Part shown: positions 1 to 7,320 of the stretch, one piece after another | Numbering within the stretch: position 1 is the stretch's first letter | Layout of the letters: each line of letters begins with the position of its first letter | Assembly (NCBI GenBank): GCA_003650445.1 | Contig: QMQE01000027.1 | Span: forward strand, 1-20,029 | Length of the DNA stretch: 20,029 nt | Reading direction: 5' to 3' | Origin: Acidobacteriota bacterium | GTDB taxonomy: Bacteria > Acidobacteriota > Holophagae > Thermotomaculales > Thermotomaculaceae | The notes under the pieces: generated by a model | What the model saw: only the letters and a program-made list of their open reading frames with translations | Databases searched by the model: none | What the model was told of the DNA's origin: nothing | Made by a program: the position numbers and the translations under genes

Positions 1-252
1 CACTTAGATATTCGATCCAGAATTTCGCCATTCGTCTCATAGATATAGTTTACCATTCTCCAGCTCTAACCTGAACATCAAAAACCAAATCATGTGCTGG
101 TATCACCACAATCCCATAAATTTCAATACGGCGTTATGAATGAATGCACGCGTCAGATAGGGAAAGATAGAAGGGGGAAAAATCTCCAGGTACAACATTC
201 AACACCCCGAAGCCTGAATCGCAGTACCCAGATGGACAATCAGTGAACAAAC
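1..252. other. No gene recognised at left edge
   Basis: This stretch is AT-rich and shows no convincing reading frame, RNA gene or repeat on either strand. A minus-strand frame at 134-454 runs antiparallel-free but out of frame through the end of the neighbouring TPR gene; it has no ribosome binding site and no recognisable protein features. The stretch lies downstream of the minus-strand TPR gene and its terminator, so it is most simply intergenic. Confidence 0.5.
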
Positions 253-283
253 AATAAAGGGGAGACATTGCCTCCCCTTTATT
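253..283 (-). terminator. Intrinsic terminator after the first TPR gene
   Basis: A perfect 12-bp inverted repeat (253-264 with 272-283; core AAAGGGGAG) encloses a 7-nt loop. On the minus strand the stem is followed by a T-rich stretch. It lies 25 bp past the TAG stop at 309-311 and probably ends the minus-strand transcript that carries the two TPR genes. Confidence 0.8.
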
Positions 284-308
284 ATGGATTAGCTGTTTTT
301 CTGATGGG

Positions 309-1457
309 CTACAATGAATTAAAAACCTTCTGAGCTTCTTCTCTGCCTTCGAATTTTGGAAATTTATTAAGCAGGTCTCCCAGTATTCTCTTAGCGTCTT
401 TGTTGTTTTTAGTGGAGAGGTAGAGCCCTGCCAGGTTTTTAAGGTAGCTGGCATCGGCCTTCAGGCCTCCCTGATATGCGAGATTCAGATACAAAGCAGC
501 CTTATCATTGTGCTTCAACGCCATTTCCGTCATTCCATACACGTACAGAAAGCTGACTTCATGGGATTGTCCGTTCTCAACCTTCAGATAACGTTCGAAG
601 AAACCTTCCGCTTCTTTGAACTGGTGTAAGTTGTAGTGGCAAACCCCATTTAAGTACAATGCATTCAAATCATTCGGCTTCTGGTCCAAAACTGCATTCA
701 GATATGGCAATGTCTCAGTGAATTTATGGCTGCTGAAGGAAATCCTGGCGGCAGTCATGCAGAGGCCAGGGTTTTGTTCTCCGAGCTTGAATGCGCGTGC
801 AAGAGCCTGGTACGCATTCGCGTAATCTTTTTTCTTCAGATAGATATTCCCCAGGCTGACATAAACCGATGACAAGTCCTGATGCTCTGCCTTTATTTCA
901 TTCAACAACTTTTCCGCATCATCAAGTTTCCCCGCTTTGAGGAATTTATCCGCTTTTTTCAACTTTTTTTTGGTTTTACGGTCAATCTCCACGTACTTGT
1001 CCAGAATCAGGTCCTGAGCTTTGAATACGTCTCCAACCGCTTTATCTACCCTGAGGGGAATTTGTGTTTTCTTGAATCCTTTCTGCCCTTTTACAATCAG
1101 GACGTAATCTCCCGGAACAGGGATACCATCCATTTTATAGTGTCCCTCTTTGTCCGTCCTTGCCCATCCCACTTTCTTAAGATTCTCTATATTCCGGCTT
1201 CCTGAACTGACTGCCGCTACATTGCTTCTGCCCCATCCGGGTGAAACCGAGCTGTCACCCCCGGACATGGCATCTCCACTATGCTCCGAAACACCACCTG
1301 ATGGCAATTCCCGAAGCTCGACCAAACAACCGGCCACCGGCGTCCCGCCCCTTGAAATCACCCTTCCTGTTACAGAAATATAGTCAAATTGTTGATACAG
1401 CTTTTGCCCCAGCAGCGGGACAGTCAGAACCATCACAAAAAGAAAGATTTTTTTCAC
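309..1457 (-). CDS. Exported TPR protein with N-terminal transthyretin/CarboxypepD_reg-like domain (paralog A)
   Basis: This 382-residue protein has a Sec signal peptide (MKKIFLFVMVLTVPLLG, about residues 1-18) without a lipobox, so it is probably periplasmic or surface-exposed. Residues about 26-150 form a beta-sandwich module of the carboxypeptidase-regulatory/transthyretin-like type: GRV..GGTPVAG.LVEL, then RTDKEGHYKM, then IPVPGDYVL and a GF motif. A basic linker (about 155-175, rich in Lys) leads to several tetratricopeptide repeats from about 170 to the end, for example VYVSLGNIYLKKKDYANAYQALARAF. A Gly/Ser-rich insert of about 22 residues (about 52-87) is missing from its neighbour. 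The start is GTG (1455-1457), chosen because AGGAGG sits five bases upstream. It is about half identical to the next gene upstream and clearly arose with it by tandem duplication. TPR proteins scaffold protein complexes; the specific partner is unknown. Confidence 0.85.
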   Translation of the reverse strand: MKKIFLFVMVLTVPLLGQKLYQQFDYISVTGRVISRGGTPVAGCLVELRELPSGGVSEHSGDAMSGGDSSVSPGWGRSNVAAVSSGSRNIENLKKVGWARTDKEGHYKMDGIPVPGDYVLIVKGQKGFKKTQIPLRVDKAVGDVFKAQDLILDKYVEIDRKTKKKLKKADKFLKAGKLDDAEKLLNEIKAEHQDLSSVYVSLGNIYLKKKDYANAYQALARAFKLGEQNPGLCMTAARISFSSHKFTETLPYLNAVLDQKPNDLNALYLNGVCHYNLHQFKEAEGFFERYLKVENGQSHEVSFLYVYGMTEMALKHNDKAALYLNLAYQGGLKADASYLKNLAGLYLSTKNNKDAKRILGDLLNKFPKFEGREEAQKVFNSL

Positions 1458-1534
1458 CTGTTCCTCCTGAAAAATTCACGATGCCTCAAAGGAGAGACTG
1501 AAACTGGCATCTTTTTCAAATTCTTCTACGGAAT

Positions 1535-2626
1535 TCACAGAGAATTGTATGTTTCTTTCGCAAGTTTTCTGCCATCAAATTCGGGAAATTTATCCAGAAG
1601 TTCCTTCAGAATCAATTTCGCTTCAGGTTTCTTGTTTTGCTTCAGGTAGGCATTGGCCAGAGTTTTCAGAAACGAGGGATTGGCTTTCCATCCAGCTTGA
1701 TATGCCTTCTGCAGAAGACTGGCAGCTGCATCGTAATGCTCCAACGCATTTTCAGTCATTCCGTACACGTAGAGAAAGTTTACATCATGATTTTCGGCAC
1801 CTTTGATCGTCGCGTATTTTTTAAAGTAGGGCTCCGCTTCTTTAAACTGTTTCATGTTGAAATGGCTGAGTCCAGCCACATAAAGGCCAATCAAGTCTTT
1901 TGGGTTTGATTCCAGAAACGAATCCGCGAATTCAGCACTCTCAGCAAATTTCTTCAACGAAAAGGCAAGCTTTGCTGAAGTCATGCATAAGGCAGGGTTT
2001 CTTTCCCCCAATTCAAATGCCTTCCCGAATTCGGAAAGCGCCATACTGTACTTCTTCTTTTTCAGATAGATATTCCCAAGACTCACATGGACCTCGCTCA
2101 ATCCGGCATTACGGGTATTTGCCTCCTGCAACAATTTCTCCGCTCCGTCAAAATCCCCTTTCTTCAACAATTTGCTGCTTTTCTTCAGGAGCTTCCTTGT
2201 TTTGGAATCAATCTCCTGATACTTGTCCAGGATCAGGGGATTAACCGTTACCACCTTGCTCTGTCCAGCCCCCACACTGACAGGAGTCTGGGTTTTCTTA
2301 AAGCCCTTTACCCCTTTTACAACAACCAGATAGTTGCCAGGGCTTGGAATGCCTTTGATAGAATAAAACCCTTTCTCATCTGTTCGACCCCAACCGGCCT
2401 TCTCAAGGTTAGACACGTTTCTTGAGCCGGTACCGATGACATCCACTTCGCCACCTCCCTGGCTTACGGTCCTGATTTCAACAAGGCATTTCACCACCGG
2501 TTCCCCGCTACGGGTTAACACTCTCCCCTGCACTGTGACATAATCGAAATTCTTGTACAGGTTCTGGCCTGTCAACATCACTGCTGTGACAATAACCATT
2601 ACAGTAACCAAAAGAACTTTTCTCAT
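1535..2626 (-). CDS. Exported TPR protein with N-terminal transthyretin/CarboxypepD_reg-like domain (paralog B)
   Basis: This 363-residue paralog of the downstream TPR gene has the same architecture: a hydrophobic Sec signal (about 1-20, ending MLTGQ), a beta-sandwich module at about 29-130 (GRVLTRSGEPVVKCLVEI, RTDEKGFYSI, GIPSPGNYLVVV, GVKGFKKTQ), a Lys-rich linker and TPR units from about 150 to 363. Both copies share conserved landmarks: NIYLKKK, PALCMT or PGLCMT, FLYVYGMTE, and a C-terminus ending in NSL. The ATG at 2624-2626 follows a strong AAGGAGGAGG site. Only 77 bp separate it from paralog A, so the two are probably co-transcribed. Immediately upstream is a strong terminator that ends the receptor gene, leaving almost no room for a separate promoter; expression may depend on read-through. 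The function is unknown; a periplasmic scaffold acting with the receptor is inference from position and the shared domain. Confidence 0.85.
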   Translation of the reverse strand: MRKVLLVTVMVIVTAVMLTGQNLYKNFDYVTVQGRVLTRSGEPVVKCLVEIRTVSQGGGEVDVIGTGSRNVSNLEKAGWGRTDEKGFYSIKGIPSPGNYLVVVKGVKGFKKTQTPVSVGAGQSKVVTVNPLILDKYQEIDSKTRKLLKKSSKLLKKGDFDGAEKLLQEANTRNAGLSEVHVSLGNIYLKKKKYSMALSEFGKAFELGERNPALCMTSAKLAFSLKKFAESAEFADSFLESNPKDLIGLYVAGLSHFNMKQFKEAEPYFKKYATIKGAENHDVNFLYVYGMTENALEHYDAAASLLQKAYQAGWKANPSFLKTLANAYLKQNKKPEAKLILKELLDKFPEFDGRKLAKETYNSL

Positions 2627-2646
2627 TCCTCCTCCTTAGGGGAAAC

Positions 2647-2672
2647 AAAAAAAGGGGGGTTGCCCCCCCTTT
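2647..2672 (-). terminator. Strong hairpin terminator between receptor and TPR pair
   Basis: A perfect 9-bp stem (2651-2659 with 2664-2672, six G-C pairs plus three A-T) has a 4-nt loop and is followed on the minus strand by a seven-T run (2647-2653, partly in the stem). It lies 18 bp after the receptor stop codon and about 20 bp before the start of paralog B. On the plus strand it is also followed by a T-rich stretch. Confidence 0.85.
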
Positions 2673-2690
2673 AGTTTTTTACACCTGCCT

Positions 2691-5495
2691 TTAGAACTTC
2701 AGAGCCGCTCCAAAGTAATAGGAACGTGGCATTGTGTAGTTGGTATACTGGCCGAAAGTATCATACGCCTCATCCATAACCGGCGCGTGAGTTGTCACGT
2801 AGTCCGTGTACGCCTGTGTTCCCGGTGTTGCGGTCGTATCATAGTGGCCAAAACCAATTGTGCTGTCCACGCCGATTGCGCAGCGCGTGTTCAGTACGTT
2901 GAAAATATCAGTGTAGAGGCTTAAAGACATGGTCTGCCAGAGCTTGAAATCGAATTGATATTCAACATGCAGGTCTGCCCGACTCCAGGACGGCATTCTC
3001 CGGGTCCCTCTCTTTTCATAGAATGGATACTGATAATCGGACCCAGAACCGGGGATTTCATCTGCAACTTCCATTACCGCTGCCCAGGCGCCACCAGTCA
3101 GGAACTGATAATTGAGGCCCACTGTGAAGCCATTGAAGGTATAAGAACCATTGAACTTCAGCATGTGGGGATGATCCGTACCCAGCTTTCCATACCAGTT
3201 GTACACATCATACACAGAATCCAGATAAACCGTGGAGTTGTCCGCGGAGGAAACACCCTTGGTGCTGGAAAAGGTGTAGGATGCGAGGAATTGGAAACCG
3301 TCATCTGAGAGCTTCTTCTGCAAGGTCAGGATTACGGCCTTGTATTCGCGCCAGTCCCCGTCCACCGTCTGGAATGTCCAGACGCCATCTGCATCAAAAT
3401 CGGAATCTTCATATACATCTTTCCATGTTCTGTCCCAAAAGTTGATGCCGGCTGACATGTTCGGGGTCAACTGCTTTTCGTAGCCAATTGTAAATTCATC
3501 CATATAGGAAGGGTCAATTGTCCCAAGAATCTGGGCATCTCCGGCATTTCCATAGGTATTGGTGCGGTAGAATGTCCAGAGTTCCGGATGATCTACCGGA
3601 TTCATCGCCATCCATGCATCATGGTTATGCCATGGCTCACCAAGGGAATATAAGTCAATCGGCCAGATATAGTAATTGTCCCTGGTGTACAACTGTCCGG
3701 GCTGGCTGTTTGTAACCACCCAGTTCCCAATCGCATCATAGTAGCGGGAATAAGACCCGTGTATGCTGTCGCCATCCAGGTCATAGGCAAATCCAATACG
3801 GGGAGACAAGGTATCGCTGAAATCATTCTTCACCACTTCCTGGTGCTCCAGGTTTTCCAGCTTCAACTGCTCCGTACGGAAGCCGATATTCAGTGTCAAA
3901 CGGTCTGTCACCGCCCACTTGTCCTGTCCGAACATAGCGGTGTACTTTTCATAGGTCGTCGCAAAGGGGCGATTGTCGTTGTATGCATAATAATCGACTT
4001 CATTGTACTGCGGATACCACGTTACCCGGTAACCGCCGTTCCATGCATAGGATCTTGACCCATATTCGGAATCCCGGTATTCGTACCCCAGCTTGAAATC
4101 GTGGCTGCCCCAGCCAGTGTCCATGAATTTGGACCAGGATACGCTGTAGGAATCAAATTTACGAGTGGACAGATAACGGGTATCCGCAATCCCTGCGTCC
4201 GGATAGTAGGTACCTGCACCGGCCCAATACCATAACATAACCGGATTCTGCGGGGTTGACCACAGGTCATTTACCGGCACCTGATTCAGAGGTGAACTGT
4301 TCTTCTGATACTTGAATGTCATAAAAGAGTCATTACTCATCACCCAGTTCCATTCAAAGTAGCCCACGTGTCCACCCTGTTCCTGCCTGACCATAAATGG
4401 ATTCTCATAATTTGTATAGTTTCTGTAGGCCGCATTGGGAAAACTGATGGGATCTTTGCTGTAAAAGGCCTGGAAGCTGTGATTCTCATTGAGCTGATAC
4501 GTCAGCTTGATTGAGAAATAATGGCCGGAATAGGCAGGTTCAATCTGCTCCATCGTGGATGGATCCTGATTGTTCCAATCTTCAATGCTATTGTAGTGGA
4601 AAGATGCCTTCGTTTTGTCCCGGGTCTCATAGGCAACAAAGAACCACAACTTATCCTTGATAATCGGGCCGCCCAGAGTCAGGGACCAGCGGTCTTCCGA
4701 CGTGTAGTGAGTAGAACCAGCGGGGTCACTGCCAAAAGGCTTTCCCTCTGCTTCACTGTTCCAGTCAATGTTAGAAGCAAGATAGCGAACACTGCCGTGA
4801 AACTTGTTACCACCGGACTTGGTGACGAGGTTGACCACAGCGCCCTGGCCACGGCCGTATTCGGCACTGACGCCACCGGTAACCACCTGAACTTCATCAA
4901 TGGTATCAAAGTTCAACGCCGCGCCCCAGGTATGGGTCAGCGGGTCCGTGGTATCGGCCCCGTCCACCATGTACACGTTATCACTACTTGACCCACCGAG
5001 CATCGTCGGGTTATTCCCCTCAATGGCACCCGGCATAATGGACATAATCGACTGGTATTGTCTGTCATTACTGATTTTTGAAATGAATTCCGAAGTCACG
5101 TTCGTGGAAGTGGCACTGGCAGTAGTATCCACGAGAGGTGCCTCGGCCGTAACAACAATCTCTTCTGAAACGGACGCTTCCTTCATTTCTATATTAACCG
5201 TAATTGTTGAACCCAGTGCGAGGGTGAGATTCTTCCGCACATAGGGACTGAAACCAGACAGGGTTGCATCCAGCTGGAAATTCTTTCCCGGCGGAAGCAG
5301 GTTAAACCGATAGGTACCTTTTTCATCTGATACTACGGCACGCTGGCCCATTAAGCTGGGGCCGGTGAGCTTGATGGTGACACCGGGAAGCGGATTGCCG
5401 CCTACCGTAACCTTTCCGGTCAGAACACTGTATTTTTCCTGAGAAAAACCGAATGTTGCAATCACCAACATGAGAACCCATACAAACTTTTTCAT
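2691..5495 (-). CDS. TonB-dependent-receptor-like outer-membrane protein, Oar-like
   Basis: The product has about 934 residues. A Sec signal (MKKFVWVLMLVIATFGFSQ) is followed by a CarboxypepD_reg-like beta-sandwich at about 22-105 (LTGKVTVGGNPLPGVTIKL, SDEKGTYRFNLLPPG). A plug-like domain at about 110-230 contains IVVTAEAPLVDTT, NVYMVDGADTTD, IDEVQVVTGGVSAEYGRGQG and VNLVTKSGGN. The rest is a long aromatic-rich beta-barrel ending in Phe (YYFGAALKF), as expected of an outer-membrane protein inserted by BamA. The architecture matches the Oar/TonB-dependent receptor group common in Acidobacteriota and Myxococcota. The ligand cannot be predicted, and no clear TonB box is visible. A Met five codons upstream (5508-5510) overlaps the GGAGG site itself, so the ATG at 5493-5495, eight bases after GGAGG, is the better start. 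It lies upstream of the two TPR genes, which share its N-terminal module. Confidence 0.88.
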   Translation of the reverse strand: MKKFVWVLMLVIATFGFSQEKYSVLTGKVTVGGNPLPGVTIKLTGPSLMGQRAVVSDEKGTYRFNLLPPGKNFQLDATLSGFSPYVRKNLTLALGSTITVNIEMKEASVSEEIVVTAEAPLVDTTASATSTNVTSEFISKISNDRQYQSIMSIMPGAIEGNNPTMLGGSSSDNVYMVDGADTTDPLTHTWGAALNFDTIDEVQVVTGGVSAEYGRGQGAVVNLVTKSGGNKFHGSVRYLASNIDWNSEAEGKPFGSDPAGSTHYTSEDRWSLTLGGPIIKDKLWFFVAYETRDKTKASFHYNSIEDWNNQDPSTMEQIEPAYSGHYFSIKLTYQLNENHSFQAFYSKDPISFPNAAYRNYTNYENPFMVRQEQGGHVGYFEWNWVMSNDSFMTFKYQKNSSPLNQVPVNDLWSTPQNPVMLWYWAGAGTYYPDAGIADTRYLSTRKFDSYSVSWSKFMDTGWGSHDFKLGYEYRDSEYGSRSYAWNGGYRVTWYPQYNEVDYYAYNDNRPFATTYEKYTAMFGQDKWAVTDRLTLNIGFRTEQLKLENLEHQEVVKNDFSDTLSPRIGFAYDLDGDSIHGSYSRYYDAIGNWVVTNSQPGQLYTRDNYYIWPIDLYSLGEPWHNHDAWMAMNPVDHPELWTFYRTNTYGNAGDAQILGTIDPSYMDEFTIGYEKQLTPNMSAGINFWDRTWKDVYEDSDFDADGVWTFQTVDGDWREYKAVILTLQKKLSDDGFQFLASYTFSSTKGVSSADNSTVYLDSVYDVYNWYGKLGTDHPHMLKFNGSYTFNGFTVGLNYQFLTGGAWAAVMEVADEIPGSGSDYQYPFYEKRGTRRMPSWSRADLHVEYQFDFKLWQTMSLSLYTDIFNVLNTRCAIGVDSTIGFGHYDTTATPGTQAYTDYVTTHAPVMDEAYDTFGQYTNYTMPRSYYFGAALKF

Positions 5496-5510
5496 ACGTT
5501 TGACCTCCAT

Positions 5511-5701
5511 TTGTAATAATCACTTACATTTACAAATCTGAAAAAAAGACCCTTTTTCTCCCTCCTTTCAGTTTTATTGGAACTTGAAAATAGTTTTGCA
5601 TAAATACAAAAACTTGTCAACAATTTCTGTCGCAATTTCTGTCGCCACTTTTACCCTGCCACCGTACTCCGGTAACAAAAGAAAAGGAAAAATATTTAAA
5701 A
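5511..5701. other. Leader and upstream region of receptor gene
   Basis: This AT-rich non-coding stretch lies between the cytochrome terminator and the receptor gene. On the minus strand it contains a TTGACA box (5615-5620) preceded by a 12-bp tandem repeat. No good -10 element is seen at the right spacing, so the promoter is not placed. The untranslated leader includes a purine-rich GGAGGGAG stretch far from the start codon. Confidence 0.4.
5621..5644. repeat. Perfect 12-bp tandem repeat upstream of receptor gene
   Basis: CAATTTCTGTCG occurs twice head to tail (5621-5632 and 5633-5644). It lies just upstream of a TTGACA sequence on the minus strand, about 130 bp before the receptor start. 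It could be a tandem activator site or simply replication slippage. Confidence 0.6.
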
Positions 5702-5735
5702 AAAAAGGACCCGCCTTTTCGGGTGGGTCCTTTTT
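5702..5735 (-). terminator. Intrinsic terminator after the octaheme cytochrome gene
   Basis: A long stem pairs 5702-5715 with 5722-5735 (GGACCC core, one G-T wobble) around a 6-nt TTTTCG loop. On the minus strand it is followed by a T-run into TTTAAAT. It starts about 20 bp past the cytochrome stop codon and separates that gene from the receptor. Confidence 0.85.
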
Positions 5736-5755
5736 GGGAATAAAGCAACTATTTT

Positions 5756-7003
5756 TTACTTGTGGATTCCTGCTTTGTGCTCTTTTCGCATCTCAGCCGC
5801 CAGTTCCTTGATTTCAACCAGGTCTTTCTTCATCTTGGCATAGCCATACCACGTGGCATAGTCCGGAAACATGTGGAAAGATGCCTGTAATGTTTTCATT
5901 CTGTGGTCCATGAACATCTCATAGAGAATTTCCTCGATATGGGTATGAACATCATAAAATTCCAGGAGATCTGGATACTGTCTGCCATCTTTTGATTTGA
6001 TGATTCCATCTTTGTAGAGACCGGAAACCGTATCAATCGCCTCTGCAAACAATTTGTCTGCGGCCTTCAGCATCTGGTCCGCATTTTTCATATTTTCGTC
6101 CACAAAATTTTTACTGTGGCACTTCATGCAGACGTCTGTGATCCGCTTCCTTTCCGCATCAAAGGATGCCTTGTCCAGGCGGGCCAGTTTGCCTGCCTTG
6201 ACAACGTCCAATCTTGCAGTGGGTTTCCCATCTGCATCCAGTACGCCCAGCCCCTGCAGAATTGTTACCCGGTATCCCATCCATTCCTTGTCCGCTTCCG
6301 GCAATCGCAGGCCGAGAAAACCCCATGCCGTCATCACTCTGTGGTTTCCATCCGGCATATGACAGGTCTGGCATTTGGGGCCGCGGTTCTTGTTCTTCGG
6401 ATCAATTTCCCGGTTCAAAAGATAGGTGACCCCATGCTTGGATCCGGACCACATTTCCCACTGGGCATGGTCAAAACCGGTATGGCAGGTCATGCATGCT
6501 TCCGGTTCCTGAGCTTCTTTCTTGGAAAACATGTGTCGGGTATGACAGTTCTGGCAATCCATCCCATACTTATAATATTTCCGTTCCGGTGTCTGCCGGG
6601 CAGCATCGTCCTTCAGCCCCAGGGTATGGCAGCCACCGCACCCCTTCTGCCCCGCATTGTACGCCATGGGCTGCATATGGAAGGTCGGCATCGCCTTCAG
6701 CGCCACCATTCCCAGAGCATGTTTCCCCGAAAGGTACTGTTTCGCTTGTTTCGGGTGGCACATCTGGCAGGTTTTGATGGTAGGCAGCTTTGCCTTATCC
6801 ACATCATTCATGCCCTGGTGGGCTTCCCCGTGGCATGAACTGCATTCCAGGCTTTCCGCCATCTTGCCCCGGTTGAAGTCCTTGACAATCCCCGGTGTCA
6901 CTTTTTTGTGGCACTCCTCACATTTGGAGTTCACCGCCTGAACCGGTACTGCCATCACAAACAGCACCATCGCGGCAAAAATCCCTGCACAAAAATTTTT
7001 CAT
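5756..7003 (-). CDS. Periplasmic octaheme cytochrome c, hydroxylamine-oxidoreductase-like family
   Basis: This 415-residue protein has a cleavable Sec signal (about 1-23, ending PVQA) and eight CxxCH heme-binding motifs at residues 28, 54, 79, 122, 150, 170, 211 and 292. Many further histidines (for example 95, 109, 157, 179, 190, 221, 353, 355) could be distal ligands. After the last heme comes a long helical C-terminus (about 300-400) with DLLEFYDVHTHIEEILYEMF, DHRM and PDYATWYGY. The heme number, spacing and tail resemble the octaheme HAO family, whose members oxidise hydroxylamine or hydrazine, or in the epsilon-HAO/OCC branch reduce nitrite and hydroxylamine. All motifs end in His, which argues against octaheme tetrathionate reductase and NrfA, whose active-site heme has a Lys ligand. 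Whether the P460 cross-linking Tyr is present needs an alignment. It is monocistronic: SD AAGGAGGAG before the ATG, terminator downstream, predicted FNR-type site upstream. Confidence 0.8.
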   Translation of the reverse strand: MKNFCAGIFAAMVLFVMAVPVQAVNSKCEECHKKVTPGIVKDFNRGKMAESLECSSCHGEAHQGMNDVDKAKLPTIKTCQMCHPKQAKQYLSGKHALGMVALKAMPTFHMQPMAYNAGQKGCGGCHTLGLKDDAARQTPERKYYKYGMDCQNCHTRHMFSKKEAQEPEACMTCHTGFDHAQWEMWSGSKHGVTYLLNREIDPKNKNRGPKCQTCHMPDGNHRVMTAWGFLGLRLPEADKEWMGYRVTILQGLGVLDADGKPTARLDVVKAGKLARLDKASFDAERKRITDVCMKCHSKNFVDENMKNADQMLKAADKLFAEAIDTVSGLYKDGIIKSKDGRQYPDLLEFYDVHTHIEEILYEMFMDHRMKTLQASFHMFPDYATWYGYAKMKKDLVEIKELAAEMRKEHKAGIHK

Positions 7004-7036
7004 CTGCTCCTCCTTCTACTTTCAATTTCATCTCAA

Positions 7037-7060
7037 CATGTTACCAATATAGCATGTTAC
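7037..7060. repeat. Direct repeats CATGTTAC flanking the cytochrome -10 box
   Basis: CATGTTAC occurs at 7037-7044 and again at 7053-7060, a 16-bp period. The predicted minus-strand -10 (7046-7051) lies exactly between them, and the left copy covers the predicted transcription start. The position would suit a repressor operator, but chance cannot be excluded. Confidence 0.45.
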
Positions 7061-7073
7061 GCCTCCTTCGCAA
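7046..7073 (-). promoter_or_regulatory. Predicted promoter of octaheme cytochrome gene
   Basis: On the minus strand TTGCGA (7068-7073) is followed after 16 bp by TATATT (7046-7051). The start of transcription would be near 7039, giving a leader of about 35 nt that includes the strong ribosome binding site. Confidence 0.5.
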
Positions 7074-7080
7074 GTCCGAA

Positions 7081-7096
7081 ATTGACCTATGTTAAT
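7081..7096. promoter_or_regulatory. FNR/HcpR-type palindrome upstream of cytochrome gene
   Basis: The sequence ATTGAC-CTAT-GTTAAT is an inverted repeat of two 6-bp arms with a single mismatch and a 4-bp centre. This is the layout of Crp/Fnr-family sites of the TTGA-N6-TCAA class. Its centre lies about 49 bp before the predicted cytochrome transcription start, just upstream of the -35. A Crp/Fnr-family gene with FNR-like recognition residues is in the adjacent divergent operon, making it the obvious candidate to bind here. Confidence 0.5.
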
Positions 7097-7320
7097 TTTT
7101 TTCCCTTTTGGTTCTCAAGAAAACTTTGAAAAAAATGAAAAATTCTTGAAATCGCTATTGAAACGCATGAATGAAGTTCTCTCTGAAATCGCAGGTGAAA
7201 CTGCCCGAACCAACACAATGGAAAGAGTGTTCTTGTCAATTTGTGCTGGTTTTTGTGTTACACTTTTTTATGGAAGTTCGAAACAGGGAACACCGAAAAC
7301 ATCTCTAAGAGGAGGTTTTC
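7097..7320. other. AT-rich divergent intergenic region upstream of iorA
   Basis: This non-coding stretch lies between the FNR-type palindrome and iorA. It has A-tracts and T-tracts but no recognisable gene. A plus-strand frame that runs through it into iorA lacks a ribosome binding site. The 3' end carries a probable extended -10 promoter and the iorA Shine-Dalgarno AGGAGG (about 7310-7315). Confidence 0.5.
7256..7264 (+). promoter_or_regulatory. Possible extended -10 promoter for the iorAB operon
   Basis: TG-T-TACACT forms an extended -10-like element whose transcription start would be near 7271, about 50 nt before iorA. A TTGTCA upstream is 20 bp away, too far for an ideal -35. The call is tentative. 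Confidence 0.3.

Noticed and set aside
134..454. Minus-strand reading frame of 106 codons overlapping the 3' end of the first TPR gene
   Set aside because: It lies out of frame with the real gene, crosses its terminator, has no ribosome site and no protein-like features.
1480..1511. Hairpin GATGCC/GGCATC between the two TPR genes
   Set aside because: Only six base pairs with a 20-nt loop and no good T-run on the minus strand; not convincing as terminator or regulatory element.
5615..5620. TTGACA as -35 of the receptor gene
   Set aside because: No acceptable -10 at 16-18 bp; the nearest TATTTT is 22 bp away, so a full promoter call is not supported.
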